Shown piece after piece: positions 16,844 through 24,532 of a stretch of DNA of 64,000 nucleotides. The notes under the pieces are model-generated. The model had not been told where the DNA came from and searched no databases. It was given only the letters and a program-made list of their open reading frames with translations. The position numbers and the translations under genes were made by a program. Location of the stretch: assembly GCA_964595365.1 (NCBI GenBank), contig CAZQQC010000001.1, positions 1 through 64,000 of the forward strand, in the 5' to 3' direction. The first letter of the stretch is position 1. Every line of letters starts with the position of its first letter. Origin of the DNA: Fen-1258 sp964595365. Its GTDB lineage: Bacteria > Bacteroidota > Ignavibacteria > Ignavibacteriales > Melioribacteraceae.

Positions 16844-17086
16844 CTATTTTTCTAGCGTGTAGACAAAAACAGCATGATCAATAGCCTGTCCGCATGTTCC
16901 AATCTTATGAACAGCAGCCTTCACTTGCTCAACTAAATTATCTTCACACGATAATTCAAACCGCGATATTTGCGACAGTGGTTTGAAATATTCGGTAACC
17001 TCTATTTCTTCTATACCCATAGCTTGTAATTCTTCAACCAGCCAATGTACTCTAGTTGTGTTCACGTACGCCGTTATTTTTTTCAT
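16844..17086 (-). CDS. PII-like signalling protein, short form
   Basis: ATG 17086 is chosen because AAGGAG lies 9 bases upstream; the ATG at 17095 directly abuts that site. The 80-residue product follows the PII/ferredoxin-like fold: KKITAYVNTTRVHWLVEELQAMGIEEIEVTEYF, then FELSCEDNLVEQVKAAVHKIG and a last strand HAVFVYTLE. The canonical nucleotide-binding T-loop is largely missing. PII-like proteins (the PII-NG group) are known to be encoded beside CusA/CusB heavy-metal pumps in other bacteria. A second PII-like gene lies upstream of the ABC transporter genes, so the pair brackets that transporter. It probably acts as a cytosolic regulator of it. Confidence 0.78.
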   Translation of the reverse strand: MKKITAYVNTTRVHWLVEELQAMGIEEIEVTEYFKPLSQISRFELSCEDNLVEQVKAAVHKIGTCGQAIDHAVFVYTLEK

Positions 17087-17291
17087 TTTGCTCATCTCCT
17101 TCGTTATTAATTCCTCCGGGTGAAGTATGAGAACGGTTTAACATATTTAAATATTTTTCAGGATCGCTTTCAAATGATTTTTTGCACGAAGGTGCGCAGA
17201 AGTAATATATTTTACCCTTGTATTCTGTTTTACCGGCTGCATCTTCTTCAACAAAGGACATTCCGCATACAGGATCTTTTACTACCACCAT
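17052..17291 (-). CDS. YHS-domain metal-binding protein
   Basis: The 79-residue protein is a single YHS domain: KDPVCGMSFVEEDAAG, then YKGKIYYFCAPSCKKSFESDPEKYL. The conserved cysteines are in VCGM and FCAPSC. YHS domains bind soft metals and often form the N-terminus of copper and zinc ATPases. The start ATG 17291 shares one base with the stop of the ABC ATPase (TAATG), showing tight coupling. The C-terminal tail (about 28 residues, charged) runs 35 bases into the PII-like gene, an unusually long overlap. It is likely a cytosolic metal sensor or chaperone for the transporter. Confidence 0.87.
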   Translation of the reverse strand: MVVVKDPVCGMSFVEEDAAGKTEYKGKIYYFCAPSCKKSFESDPEKYLNMLNRSHTSPGGINNEGDEQNEKNNGVREHN

Positions 17292-17965
17292 TATATACCT
17301 CCGTTTATTTTTCCATCCTTCAAATAAATTTTTTTATTTGCAAACATTTCCATGTGTTCGTTGTGAGTTACCATAATTATGGTTTTCCCATCTTCGTTCA
17401 ATTTGCAGAATATGTGCATAATCTCTTCGCTTGTCTTCGAGTCTAGATTTCCTGTTGGCTCGTCAGCCAGAATTATATAAGGATCATTTATTAAAGCTCT
17501 AGCAATTGCAACTCTTTGCTGTTCACCGCCGCTCAGTTCCTCGGTTAATCTGTTGAACTTATCATTTAAATGAAGTTTGTCGAGTATTGAAAATGCTTTT
17601 TCTTTCTGTTCGGTTTTTGAATAATCGTCGGGCAACAGTGGAAGTATTGTGTTTTCCAATACTGTGAGATAAGGAATTAATTGATAAGACTGAAATACAA
17701 AGCCTAAATATTCTCTTCTGAAATTAGCTAACTTTTCAGAATTCAATTTAAATAAGTCGATTTCATCGACCTGTACCGTACCGTTTGTCGGATGCGTCAA
17801 CCCTCCCAGAATTCCAAGCAAAGTACTTTTACCGGAACCGGATTGTCCCATGATCGAGACAAAATCTCCCTGTAGTATATCTAATGAAATATCGTTAACA
17901 GCAAGCACATCCTCTCCGCCGCTTTGATACTTTTTAATCACATTTTTTATTTCAATAAAGCTCAT
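17291..17965 (-). CDS. ABC transporter ATPase, MacB/LolD type
   Basis: The 224-residue protein has every ABC ATPase motif: Walker A GQSGSGKST (about 39-47), Q-loop FVFQSYQLIPYLTVLEN, signature LSGGEQQRVAIARAL, Walker B YIILADEPTGNLDS and the switch His in MVTHNEH. The sequence style matches ATPases paired with FtsX-like permeases (MacB, LolD, FtsE). The permease is the next gene upstream (12 bases apart). Such transporters use mechanotransmission across the membrane rather than classical substrate passage. The setting between PII-like and YHS genes implies regulation by metal or redox state. Confidence 0.93.
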   Translation of the reverse strand: MSFIEIKNVIKKYQSGGEDVLAVNDISLDILQGDFVSIMGQSGSGKSTLLGILGGLTHPTNGTVQVDEIDLFKLNSEKLANFRREYLGFVFQSYQLIPYLTVLENTILPLLPDDYSKTEQKEKAFSILDKLHLNDKFNRLTEELSGGEQQRVAIARALINDPYIILADEPTGNLDSKTSEEIMHIFCKLNEDGKTIIMVTHNEHMEMFANKKIYLKDGKINGGI

Positions 17966-17977
17966 TATTATTTTACC

Positions 17978-19138
17978 TTATAAAGATCTTAACGCTATTG
18001 TTGGATCGAGTCTAGAAGCTCTGTAAGCCGGGTATATGCTCGAAATAAAACCGACTATAATTGATAATGCCATAGAAATCAAAAGCAAATTAAAATCATA
18101 CAACACTACTGCTTCTTTACTCATGCTAATTATGGGAACAATTATTCCCGAGGAGAGCAATCCGCCCGCATAACCAAGCAATCCTGCCGAAGCACTTGCA
18201 ATAAATACTTCCATCAGAATTATTTTGATGATGTGGGTCTGCTTAAAACCGATTGCTCTGAATATACCAATCTCTCTCGTTCTATCATTTACAGAAGCAC
18301 TCACATTTGCAAAAACTATCAGCCCGCTAATGATAATTATAATCAGCGATATGCCAATCGAAAACTGTTTGAATCTGTGCATCGCATCCATCTTCGATTC
18401 AATTGTTTGGCGGATTGCTGTAACTTTTGCGTTCGGCAGCTTTGAAGATGTTTGTTTAACGATCTCTTCGATAGGACAGTTGTAACACAATGCTGCAACT
18501 TCTATAAGACTTAATGAATTTTTCTTGTTGAAAAGTGCTTGCGCCTCGCTTAAATCCATAAAAATTACATTATCGTCCCCGGAGCCGGTGGGTTCCAGAA
18601 CGGCGCTAACTACAAAATTTTTATCTTTAATTTTAATTTCTTTTTGTAATCCACTGTTCAATTGTTTTTTTATTTCCGATCCGATTACAATTTCATTTTT
18701 TTGAAATGGTTTCGTACCGGTAAATTTCCACCATTTTTTTAGGCGGAGTTCCTCGTTAAAATTTATGCCAACAATTAAAACATTTTTGCTTTCAACATTG
18801 GCAACATTGATAAGTTTGGGTGAAACGATACTTATATTGTCTTTGTTTTTGATAGTCTTTATTAAAGCAGCATCTTCGTTCTTTAATTCTTTTTCTCCAA
18901 TTGAAACGGCAGAAACGTTCATTCCGCCGTAATTCAAACTAAGCTCGTCGCTTTGAGGGGCAATCAAAATATTCGCCCCGAACTCATCCATATTCTTTTC
19001 TATATTTTGATTAATAGACTTCGAAACAGTTATTAGCGTTACAACCGAAGTTACTGCTACAACTAATCCGATAACCAGAAAAAACGTTTTTGCTTTTTTT
19101 CTTCTTAGACTCTGCAATGATATATCACGCAATTTCAT
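17978..19138 (-). CDS. FtsX/MacB-type ABC transporter permease
   Basis: The 386-residue protein has one N-terminal membrane helix (about 18-40), a large periplasmic MacB-like domain (about 45-255, with LKNEDAALIKTIKNKDNISIVSPKL), and three C-terminal helices (about 262-375) containing the FtsX core DRTREIGIFRAIGFKQTHI. It ends TIALRSL, the usual FtsX tail. A CYNCP pair in the periplasmic domain (about residue 218-222) is not standard and could bind metal or form a disulfide. In Campylobacter p19-type iron systems, as I recall, FtsX permeases with an ATPase and a DUF2318 protein occur together. The same three types are present here. Confidence 0.92.
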   Translation of the reverse strand: MKLRDISLQSLRRKKAKTFFLVIGLVVAVTSVVTLITVSKSINQNIEKNMDEFGANILIAPQSDELSLNYGGMNVSAVSIGEKELKNEDAALIKTIKNKDNISIVSPKLINVANVESKNVLIVGINFNEELRLKKWWKFTGTKPFQKNEIVIGSEIKKQLNSGLQKEIKIKDKNFVVSAVLEPTGSGDDNVIFMDLSEAQALFNKKNSLSLIEVAALCYNCPIEEIVKQTSSKLPNAKVTAIRQTIESKMDAMHRFKQFSIGISLIIIIISGLIVFANVSASVNDRTREIGIFRAIGFKQTHIIKIILMEVFIASASAGLLGYAGGLLSSGIIVPIISMSKEAVVLYDFNLLLISMALSIIVGFISSIYPAYRASRLDPTIALRSL

Positions 19139-19167
19139 AATAGTTTCTATTCCTATTCTTTATTGAA

Positions 19168-19506
19168 TTATTTTACAGTTTGATCATTTGGTTTAGTAGA
19201 AATCGAAATCATTCTTTCTGTCGGCTGAACGATTATTACTCCGTCATCATCGCGCCCGGCTTTGGAGTTTTTTTTGATAAGCTCGCAAAGATTATCTACG
19301 TTGCAATCTTCGCAGACAAATTCTATTTTCTCTATTGCATTGTACTTCTCTAAATATTCCAACGAATATATCTGCGCTTGTTTATCTTCCCATTGTGCAA
19401 TTTCATCAATCCTCTCTACCATCATGTTTTTGACACCGTTCTGCTCGAGTTTTTTTATAACCTGCTTTGCAACATCTTGCCGTACATATGCTTTGATTGT
19501 TTTCAT
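19168..19506 (-). CDS. PII-like signalling protein, long form
   Basis: The 112-residue protein keeps the PII layout: MKTIKAYVRQDVAKQVIKKLEQNGVKNMMVERI, a replaced T-loop region (about 37-58), the strand AIEKIEFVCEDCNVDNLCELIKK, then GRDDDGVIIVQPTERMISISTK, which matches the PII GDGKIFV...RIRT end. Three cysteines (CEDCNVDNLC) near the second repeat could bind metal. It starts the ABC transporter run, 29 bases before the permease gene, with a GGCGG ribosome site. It belongs with the metal-linked PII-like group rather than the nitrogen regulators GlnB/GlnK, since no Tyr51-type uridylylation loop is visible. Confidence 0.82.
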   Translation of the reverse strand: MKTIKAYVRQDVAKQVIKKLEQNGVKNMMVERIDEIAQWEDKQAQIYSLEYLEKYNAIEKIEFVCEDCNVDNLCELIKKNSKAGRDDDGVIIVQPTERMISISTKPNDQTVK

Positions 19507-19579
19507 AACAGCCGCCTATTAATTTTGATTTCGTTATTCATAATATTCCATATATAATACATCTGCTTAGTGTTGCTTA

Positions 19580-20071
19580 CTATTTATTAAGCGGAATTTT
19601 TAGTGAAAGCGCCGTGGAATTATTCCGAACGTCATATTGCATCGAAAAATTCTTATTAAATATTTCTGCCGAATACCCTGCATCGAATGCACTAATAATT
19701 TTTACTATTACATATCCAGCCAATAAATAATAAAACTGGTTCCGTTCGGCATTCGTCCAAGAACGTCTATTGTCTGTATAGTAATACGATGAATAGCCGT
19801 GCATGCCCCAACCCCAATTATTCCGCCCGAGTAAAACTGCCGCCGGTATAAAAAGAGCAAGTTCGGCAGTTGTGTAAATAATCCCACGTTTCCAATTACC
19901 ACTGTAAAAATTTCCTATATCGAAAGGAAGAGGCTGGATAGAAAGGAGCGCAGCTAATGCAGGATCTTTTGGGTTGTAATTACCGGTTATGCCACCCATT
20001 TGGTGCTGGGCTAACACATCGCTTGCAGTCAAAACAATCAACAGTACCAAGTAATAAATTACGCGTTTCAT
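19580..20071 (-). CDS. Hypothetical secreted membrane-associated protein
   Basis: The 163-residue product has a signal peptide cleaved after DVLAQ and then HQMGG. One or two hydrophobic stretches (IIYTTAELALFIPAAVLLG; FYYLLAGYVIVKIISAFDAGYSA) suggest re-entrant or membrane-anchored helices, and the end is strand-like. It is not assigned to a family. It lies between the PII-like/ABC run and the DUF2318 gene, all in the same direction, with its own strong ribosome site (AGGAGG) at start 20071. A YYYTDNRRSW segment lies between the two hydrophobic parts. Confidence 0.6.
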   Translation of the reverse strand: MKRVIYYLVLLIVLTASDVLAQHQMGGITGNYNPKDPALAALLSIQPLPFDIGNFYSGNWKRGIIYTTAELALFIPAAVLLGRNNWGWGMHGYSSYYYTDNRRSWTNAERNQFYYLLAGYVIVKIISAFDAGYSAEIFNKNFSMQYDVRNNSTALSLKIPLNK

Positions 20072-20137
20072 TGTAACCTCCTATTTATTTTCTAAGAGTG
20101 TTGGAACCGGAAATATTTCGATAATCTATTTCTCACT

Positions 20138-20815
20138 TTAAATTCTTCTTCTCCAGTTAGTTACCAGATATTTATCAATCTGAATTTCATTCCCAACAAC
20201 CGTGCTCGGAATTGGATCGGGCGGGTATTTGCTGCATGACCCGCTAACGGCTTCCAGATTGTTTAAATTCCATGTAGTTCCGCATGAGTTACATATTAAG
20301 TTGCTGCCTTGAATATGGAAATCGGTCGAGTTGCATGGTTCGCACATACTTATAGCGGTAATTACTTTTCCATCCTCGGAAAGATATGCCAAGAGTGGTA
20401 TTTTACCTCCATCTCCAAGATAATCGAATTTCACCATTTTCTTTTCTTTTACGAGATCCAGTGGAAGTACAATTTTATCACCCTTGGCAAATGCTATAGT
20501 ATAAGTTTCCTCGTATCTGAATGCGGGATAAGAAACAGAACTAGCAACTTGCGGCTGTTTCTTAATTATGCCGTATTCTTTGGTAGGCTTTCTATTGTAA
20601 ATTATAATCAAGACTACAATTACCAAAATGACGGCACTGAACCAGTACTTGTCATTATTTTTTTTGTTGTTCTGGAAAACCTTTTTTTTCTTGTCACTGC
20701 TATAACCAGAACCTGTTGAACCAATCCTGTCCGTTCTTAAACCGCATTCCGGACAGTGATTCATTTCTTTGGTTAATTGAGTCCCGCAACGCGGGCAATA
20801 ATTTATCCCTGACAT
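20138..20815 (-). CDS. DUF2318-type metal protein with zinc-ribbon N-terminus
   Basis: The 225-residue protein starts with a zinc ribbon (CPRCG, CPECG), has one membrane helix (about 58-78), and ends in a DUF2318 domain. The diagnostic part is CEPCNSTDFHIQGSNLICNSCGTTWNL, followed by SGSCSKYPPDPIP. DUF2318 domains sit in iron and redox membrane systems together with FtsX-type ABC transporters. A cytosolic zinc ribbon and a periplasmic cysteine-rich DUF2318 on one polypeptide is an uncommon pairing. The gene is 18 bases after the double-CcmH-like gene, so they form one unit. Confidence 0.8.
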   Translation of the reverse strand: MSGINYCPRCGTQLTKEMNHCPECGLRTDRIGSTGSGYSSDKKKKVFQNNKKNNDKYWFSAVILVIVVLIIIYNRKPTKEYGIIKKQPQVASSVSYPAFRYEETYTIAFAKGDKIVLPLDLVKEKKMVKFDYLGDGGKIPLLAYLSEDGKVITAISMCEPCNSTDFHIQGSNLICNSCGTTWNLNNLEAVSGSCSKYPPDPIPSTVVGNEIQIDKYLVTNWRRRI

Positions 20816-20833
20816 AATCTTTTCCTCTAAGAA

Positions 20834-21796
20834 TTAGTTTAATGTTTGTTTTTTACCACCATATTTTTGATCTACAATCTTTATAACATCGTCGATTGTA
20901 TAATTGCCGTTTCTAACTAAATCACTTACAAAAGCTTTAATTTCTCTTGCACCGTTTTTATGAGAGCAGTCGCAATTTTTTAATTCATCAATTTGACATT
21001 GCCCGCATGGACATCTAAATGCAGAATAAATGTCGGACACATTTGCAAACGTAGCCTGTGTATTTAACTGCCTTGGTTTTATTAAATCGTATGTTTTTTG
21101 GGGGTATTGTAGTACAGCCGATGACCATGTTTTAGAATCGTCTACGTTGTAAGTCTTTGCATATTCGGATTTTAGATAACCGTACTTGTTTGCTAAAGCA
21201 ACAATTATTTCTTCCGGTTTGTTTTTCTTTTCAAGATAATCTCTTACAAATTGTCTTTCTTCCACTGCCGTTGCACATTTACATTTTTCAAGCGATTGCT
21301 CGCCGCACGAACCGCAGGAACAGACGAACCGGGAAGCAATATCAAACACTTTCGCTTCTACAACAGGATTAGAACTTTTAGACTCCGGTGGATACTGAAC
21401 GTCTTCACTTTTGTAAGACCATGAATTCACCACAGCGATAATTCCTATTGAAATTAATAAAACGACAATCGCAATTAGTAAAGGTTTAACTCCAATCGTA
21501 ATTCCCCAAAAATTTTTTTTCTTTACTGCTGAAGGATAAATATTGTTTTTATATTTCTTTTCGTTATATGTCCTTCTACGCTGCAGATTTTGTCTCTGAG
21601 GTTCATTCTTCACACCTTCCGGAGCTGATAACTCTTCACCGCATATTGTACAGTACTTATTTGTCGGCATGTTTTCAGATCCGCACGATTCACAAATATT
21701 TTTCTGCTGTTGATTCTCTTTTGGAAGTTCATTACCACAATTTGTACAAAATTTATTTTCATCCGTATTATCTGCCCCGCATTTTTTACATATCAT
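20834..21796 (-). CDS. Zinc-ribbon protein with two CcmH-like domains
   Basis: The 320-residue protein has two zinc ribbons (CKKCG...CTNCG; CESCG...CTICG, residues 3-55), one membrane helix (about 103-130), then two tandem CcmH-like domains. The first (about 150-222) carries RFVCSCGSCGEQSLEKCKC and then RDYLEKKNKPEEIIVALANKYG. The second (about 250-315) carries FRCPCGQCQIDELKNCDC and VSDLVRNGNYTIDDVIKIVDQKYG. CcmH uses an LRCxxC motif to reduce apocytochrome cysteines for heme attachment. Here each motif is expanded to four or five cysteines. A role in cytochrome or metal thiol chemistry is an inference. The gene forms a unit with the DUF2318 gene. Confidence 0.75.
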   Translation of the reverse strand: MICKKCGADNTDENKFCTNCGNELPKENQQQKNICESCGSENMPTNKYCTICGEELSAPEGVKNEPQRQNLQRRRTYNEKKYKNNIYPSAVKKKNFWGITIGVKPLLIAIVVLLISIGIIAVVNSWSYKSEDVQYPPESKSSNPVVEAKVFDIASRFVCSCGSCGEQSLEKCKCATAVEERQFVRDYLEKKNKPEEIIVALANKYGYLKSEYAKTYNVDDSKTWSSAVLQYPQKTYDLIKPRQLNTQATFANVSDIYSAFRCPCGQCQIDELKNCDCSHKNGAREIKAFVSDLVRNGNYTIDDVIKIVDQKYGGKKQTLN

Positions 21797-21821
21797 AATT
21801 TTGCCTCCTTAACCGATAACG

Positions 21822-21892
21822 AATGCTGTCAACTTCAAACTTACAAGCTGACAGCATTGCATCTATGTTAAACAGAGCAGATCATCTCTGCT
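21822..21892. promoter_or_regulatory. Two inverted repeats before the double-CcmH gene
   Basis: Perfect 10-base arms AATGCTGTCA (21822-21831) and TGACAGCATT (21849-21858) lie 26 bases before start codon 21796. A second hairpin, GAGCAGA-TCATC-TCTGCTC, is at about 21874-21892. Neither is followed by a T run, so an operator or a leader RNA fold is more likely than a terminator, but both could also end the transcript of the preceding gene. Confidence 0.45.
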
Positions 21893-21963
21893 CCGGTAAT
21901 TTCATTATCTAACATTATATCACAAAATTTTTTCGATATTATAGTAGACATTCTATATCTCGC

Positions 21964-22395
21964 TTAATCATTATGATGATTATGAGCCGGTTTTGTATTT
22001 TTGTTTAAGAATTCTTTAGCCTCGTTAAGTGTTACTTCTTTTAGTTTCATTCCGCACTTGGGACTGTTACCCGGTTCGTCTTTTATAATTTCAGGACACA
22101 TTTCATCGATAAATACTTTTCCGTCTTTGTTCTTATCAATTTCATCTATATTTATTTCCGAAACAGTGTCGGTTTGATTTTTGCTGTTGCATTTCATTTC
22201 GTCATGTGAGCTATTTTTATCTTTGCTGGAATCCATTTTATTTTGTGCGTTGTTTTTGTCTTTGCTGCAATTCATTTTTGTCATGCTTGTATTTGTTGAA
22301 TCGGGTTTTGACGATTCTTGAGCAAATGCTTGCGATGAAATTGTAACAAACATTATTATTATTGCCGAAAGAATATACTTGATGTTGAAATTCAT
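21964..22395 (-). CDS. Secreted protein with EF-hand-like/metal-binding C-terminal module
   Basis: ATG 22395 (GGAG 6 bases upstream, MNFNIKYILSA signal peptide) is preferred over the upstream ATG at 22458. The 143-residue product has a low-complexity middle with repeats of SKDKN and Cys/Met (TKMNCSKDKNN; EMKCNSKN). The C-terminal 55 residues are a module shared with two neighbours: DKNKDGKV, an EF-hand-type loop, followed by EMCPEIIKDEPGNSPKCGMKL, a variant of the heavy-metal-binding motif CPMHPEV...PGKCPKCGM. A polyhistidine tail (HNHHND) ends it. It is likely a periplasmic metal-buffer protein of the efflux island. Confidence 0.75.
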   Translation of the reverse strand: MNFNIKYILSAIIIMFVTISSQAFAQESSKPDSTNTSMTKMNCSKDKNNAQNKMDSSKDKNSSHDEMKCNSKNQTDTVSEINIDEIDKNKDGKVFIDEMCPEIIKDEPGNSPKCGMKLKEVTLNEAKEFLNKNTKPAHNHHND

Positions 22396-22454
22396 ATTAT
22401 CTCCAATTATTTTATATTTTTTTGTGTTACCAATCATTTTATATCTGCTCTCTG

Positions 22455-23102
22455 TCAATCGTTATTATAAAAATATCGCGCAATGTCTTCCGCTAATCTA
22501 TGGATAAGCTGCTCTTGCAGCTGACCGTCGGTCAAATATGTTACAGTCTGAACCCCCGCTTGAGAATAGTAACTAGTAGTTTGATAACTATCCTGGAAAT
22601 GTTTTGCCCACACTACGTTAGCAGAATCACATTCTATCAGCCTCACTGTAACACTGCCCGATGCAATCCGGTTAGTATATGAAGTTGTATACTTTACATC
22701 TCCAATAGACATAAATAAATTACCTGTTAATACATAATTACATTTTAATCCTTCCCTAAGGGAGTGAAGTGTATGCATGTCCGGAATTCCACTTGTAAGT
22801 ATGTTCGAACTAACTAGAAATTTCTGCACTTGAGGTGTAGAAACAATTTTTATTTCATTCGTATTCTCAAGAATAAATACTGTCAGCTCGTCTGATACTT
22901 GAGTACCCAGGTTCGAGAGAGCATTTTCTGTTTCAAAAGGAAGAATAGCTATCTTAGAGCCGGGTCTTATAAAAGTAACAGGGAGCGCCTGTTTTTCAGC
23001 TGTTCTAATAGAATACCTTGTACAGCCGGTTAACAGCAATACCGACAACATCAAAAATGTAAGTGCGCCTTTTTCCGATCTTAACATATTATCTAATTTC
23101 AT
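22455..23102 (-). CDS. CsgG/LpoB-like lipoprotein
   Basis: The 215-residue product has a lipobox LLTGC (Cys near residue 27) and the CsgG-type nucleotide-fold start SKIAILPFETE, followed by NYVLTGNLFMSIGD and SGSVTVRLIECDSANVVWAKHF, the usual layout of CsgG/LpoB/TolB-N-like outer-membrane lipoproteins. These form outer-membrane assembly or export complexes or act as lipoprotein cofactors. ATG 23102 has GGAG about 10 bases upstream. Repeat copy B lies just upstream. Its stop is close to the next gene. The role in the metal island is unknown. Confidence 0.75.
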   Translation of the reverse strand: MKLDNMLRSEKGALTFLMLSVLLLTGCTRYSIRTAEKQALPVTFIRPGSKIAILPFETENALSNLGTQVSDELTVFILENTNEIKIVSTPQVQKFLVSSNILTSGIPDMHTLHSLREGLKCNYVLTGNLFMSIGDVKYTTSYTNRIASGSVTVRLIECDSANVVWAKHFQDSYQTTSYYSQAGVQTVTYLTDGQLQEQLIHRLAEDIARYFYNND

Positions 23103-23190
23103 TTTATCATTTCTCCTGTTAGCGAATCTTAATTCTGCAATTTATTTATTTATATAGACCATCATAATTCGCCACAGCCAACTCTAATTT

Positions 23191-23296
23191 CGTACCTAAC
23201 TCAACCTTACGCAGGTTTGACAGACTAAACTGCAAAACGGGTATTTTCTCTTAAACAAGAAAAATTTGTTTGTCGAGCACAAACCTTTTGTAACAT
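23191..23296 (-). repeat. Dispersed intergenic repeat, copy B
   Basis: Read on the minus strand, this matches 10954-11065 (about 53 of 61 bases in the best block, with small gaps near the end). It lies in the gap before the CsgG-like gene, in the same orientation relative to the downstream gene as copy A, which lies ahead of the SPFH lipoprotein gene. Both downstream genes encode lipoproteins. Confidence 0.75.
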
Positions 23297-23303
23297 CAGC
23301 TAC

Positions 23304-24494
23304 CTAAATAACAAAATGCAGAAGCGCCAATGCCTGATTAGCCGACGGCGTCTGTCTGACCTGATACTCCACTCCAACTTTTACGTTTGGAAGAATTAGA
23401 TATTGAAAACCCGGAGTTATAGCCCAGTTTGTTTTCCTGGCTTCCGGGAACTGCGATGCTGCTTTATTTTTTAGATCAACAATTTCATACCTGCCCAATA
23501 ATACAAGTCTTTCTGTAGCAAAATAGTTACATTCAATAAAACCACTGTGAAATGTTGTGCTGTTATTCAAACCATCAAAATTTGAATCGCTGCCGTGAAC
23601 GACACTTGTCCGGAAAGTAACTTTGTTAAGAACAAGATTTACATCTCCGCCTATGCGTAAAAAATTGTCTTTATGATTATAATTTATGCTATCGGCATAA
23701 ACGGTATTATTCCCTATATATCCAAAGACTCCAACAGTACTCTCATCAAAATTTTTAGCAAAACGGAAGTAAAAATCTTTTGCCGGATTATTATCGAATA
23801 AACCTGTCACAGTGTTTGAGTTAAAACCGGTTCCATTTACAACTCCTGTCCAGTACCAAAAATCATTTCCCAGATCGCCCGATAATTCCAGTCCAAGCTG
23901 GGGTTGATCTATCGAAAAAGAATTACCTCCAATTGCCTGGCTGAATGTCAAATAGCCGAAAGCCATCAATCTCTCAATTTCCGGAGAGAATGAAAGAGGT
24001 AGTTCATATTGCCCCGCCCTAAGATTAAATAAGTTTGTACCGAAGAGATCATTAATTCTAACTTCTATAGCCAATGGTTCACCAGCTTGTCCGGATTCCC
24101 ATAAATGTGTATGCAAATAGAATGAAACTTTCTGCGAGAAATTTACGCCGGCATTAAGCTGCAACTCACCTACTCCGGTTTCGGTGCCTATTCGTTGATT
24201 GTTCGGATAAAAAGCTTGATTAATTTTTCCGTGAAGATCGAGCGGCACTTCGCCAAACCCTTTATCCCAGAAGCTTTTCTCCTCTTGATGCGGCGAAACT
24301 AATTCATCGGGGGTTCTAAATCCGTTATTCCTAAAATCTCTGCCGAAAGAATTGAGCTGAGGATAAATTGTATGGCACATATCACATCCTACCTGATACT
24401 TCCTTGAGAATGCCGGTATTGCGAAAGCAGTGCTTGATAATATTACAACCAGCATGATTGTTATAACAGCAGTTACGATAAATTTATTTATCAT
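23304..24494 (-). CDS. Cytochrome c fused to outer-membrane porin-like barrel
   Basis: The 396-residue product has a signal peptide (cleavage after TAFA), then AIPAFSRKYQVGCDMCHTIYPQLNSFGRDFR, where CDMCH is a single heme c site (about residue 37-41). The remaining 340 residues are barrel-like strands with a terminal strand ending HFVI. This architecture, a short N-terminal heme motif joined to a porin, is known in metal-reducing and Chlorobi-group bacteria, often tied to electron or metal transfer at the outer membrane. A ribosome site (GAAGG) precedes ATG 24494. It lies 38 bases after the small Met/His-rich gene, as part of the efflux island. Confidence 0.88.
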   Translation of the reverse strand: MINKFIVTAVITIMLVVILSSTAFAIPAFSRKYQVGCDMCHTIYPQLNSFGRDFRNNGFRTPDELVSPHQEEKSFWDKGFGEVPLDLHGKINQAFYPNNQRIGTETGVGELQLNAGVNFSQKVSFYLHTHLWESGQAGEPLAIEVRINDLFGTNLFNLRAGQYELPLSFSPEIERLMAFGYLTFSQAIGGNSFSIDQPQLGLELSGDLGNDFWYWTGVVNGTGFNSNTVTGLFDNNPAKDFYFRFAKNFDESTVGVFGYIGNNTVYADSINYNHKDNFLRIGGDVNLVLNKVTFRTSVVHGSDSNFDGLNNSTTFHSGFIECNYFATERLVLLGRYEIVDLKNKAASQFPEARKTNWAITPGFQYLILPNVKVGVEYQVRQTPSANQALALLHFVI

Positions 24495-24532
24495 GATACA
24501 CCTTCACTACTCTATATTATTTATGATTTAGC

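Noticed and set aside
16844..19506. PII-like genes as nitrogen regulators GlnB/GlnK
   Set aside because: The canonical T-loop with its uridylylation Tyr is not visible and there are no ammonium or glutamine genes nearby. The metal context favours the efflux-linked group.
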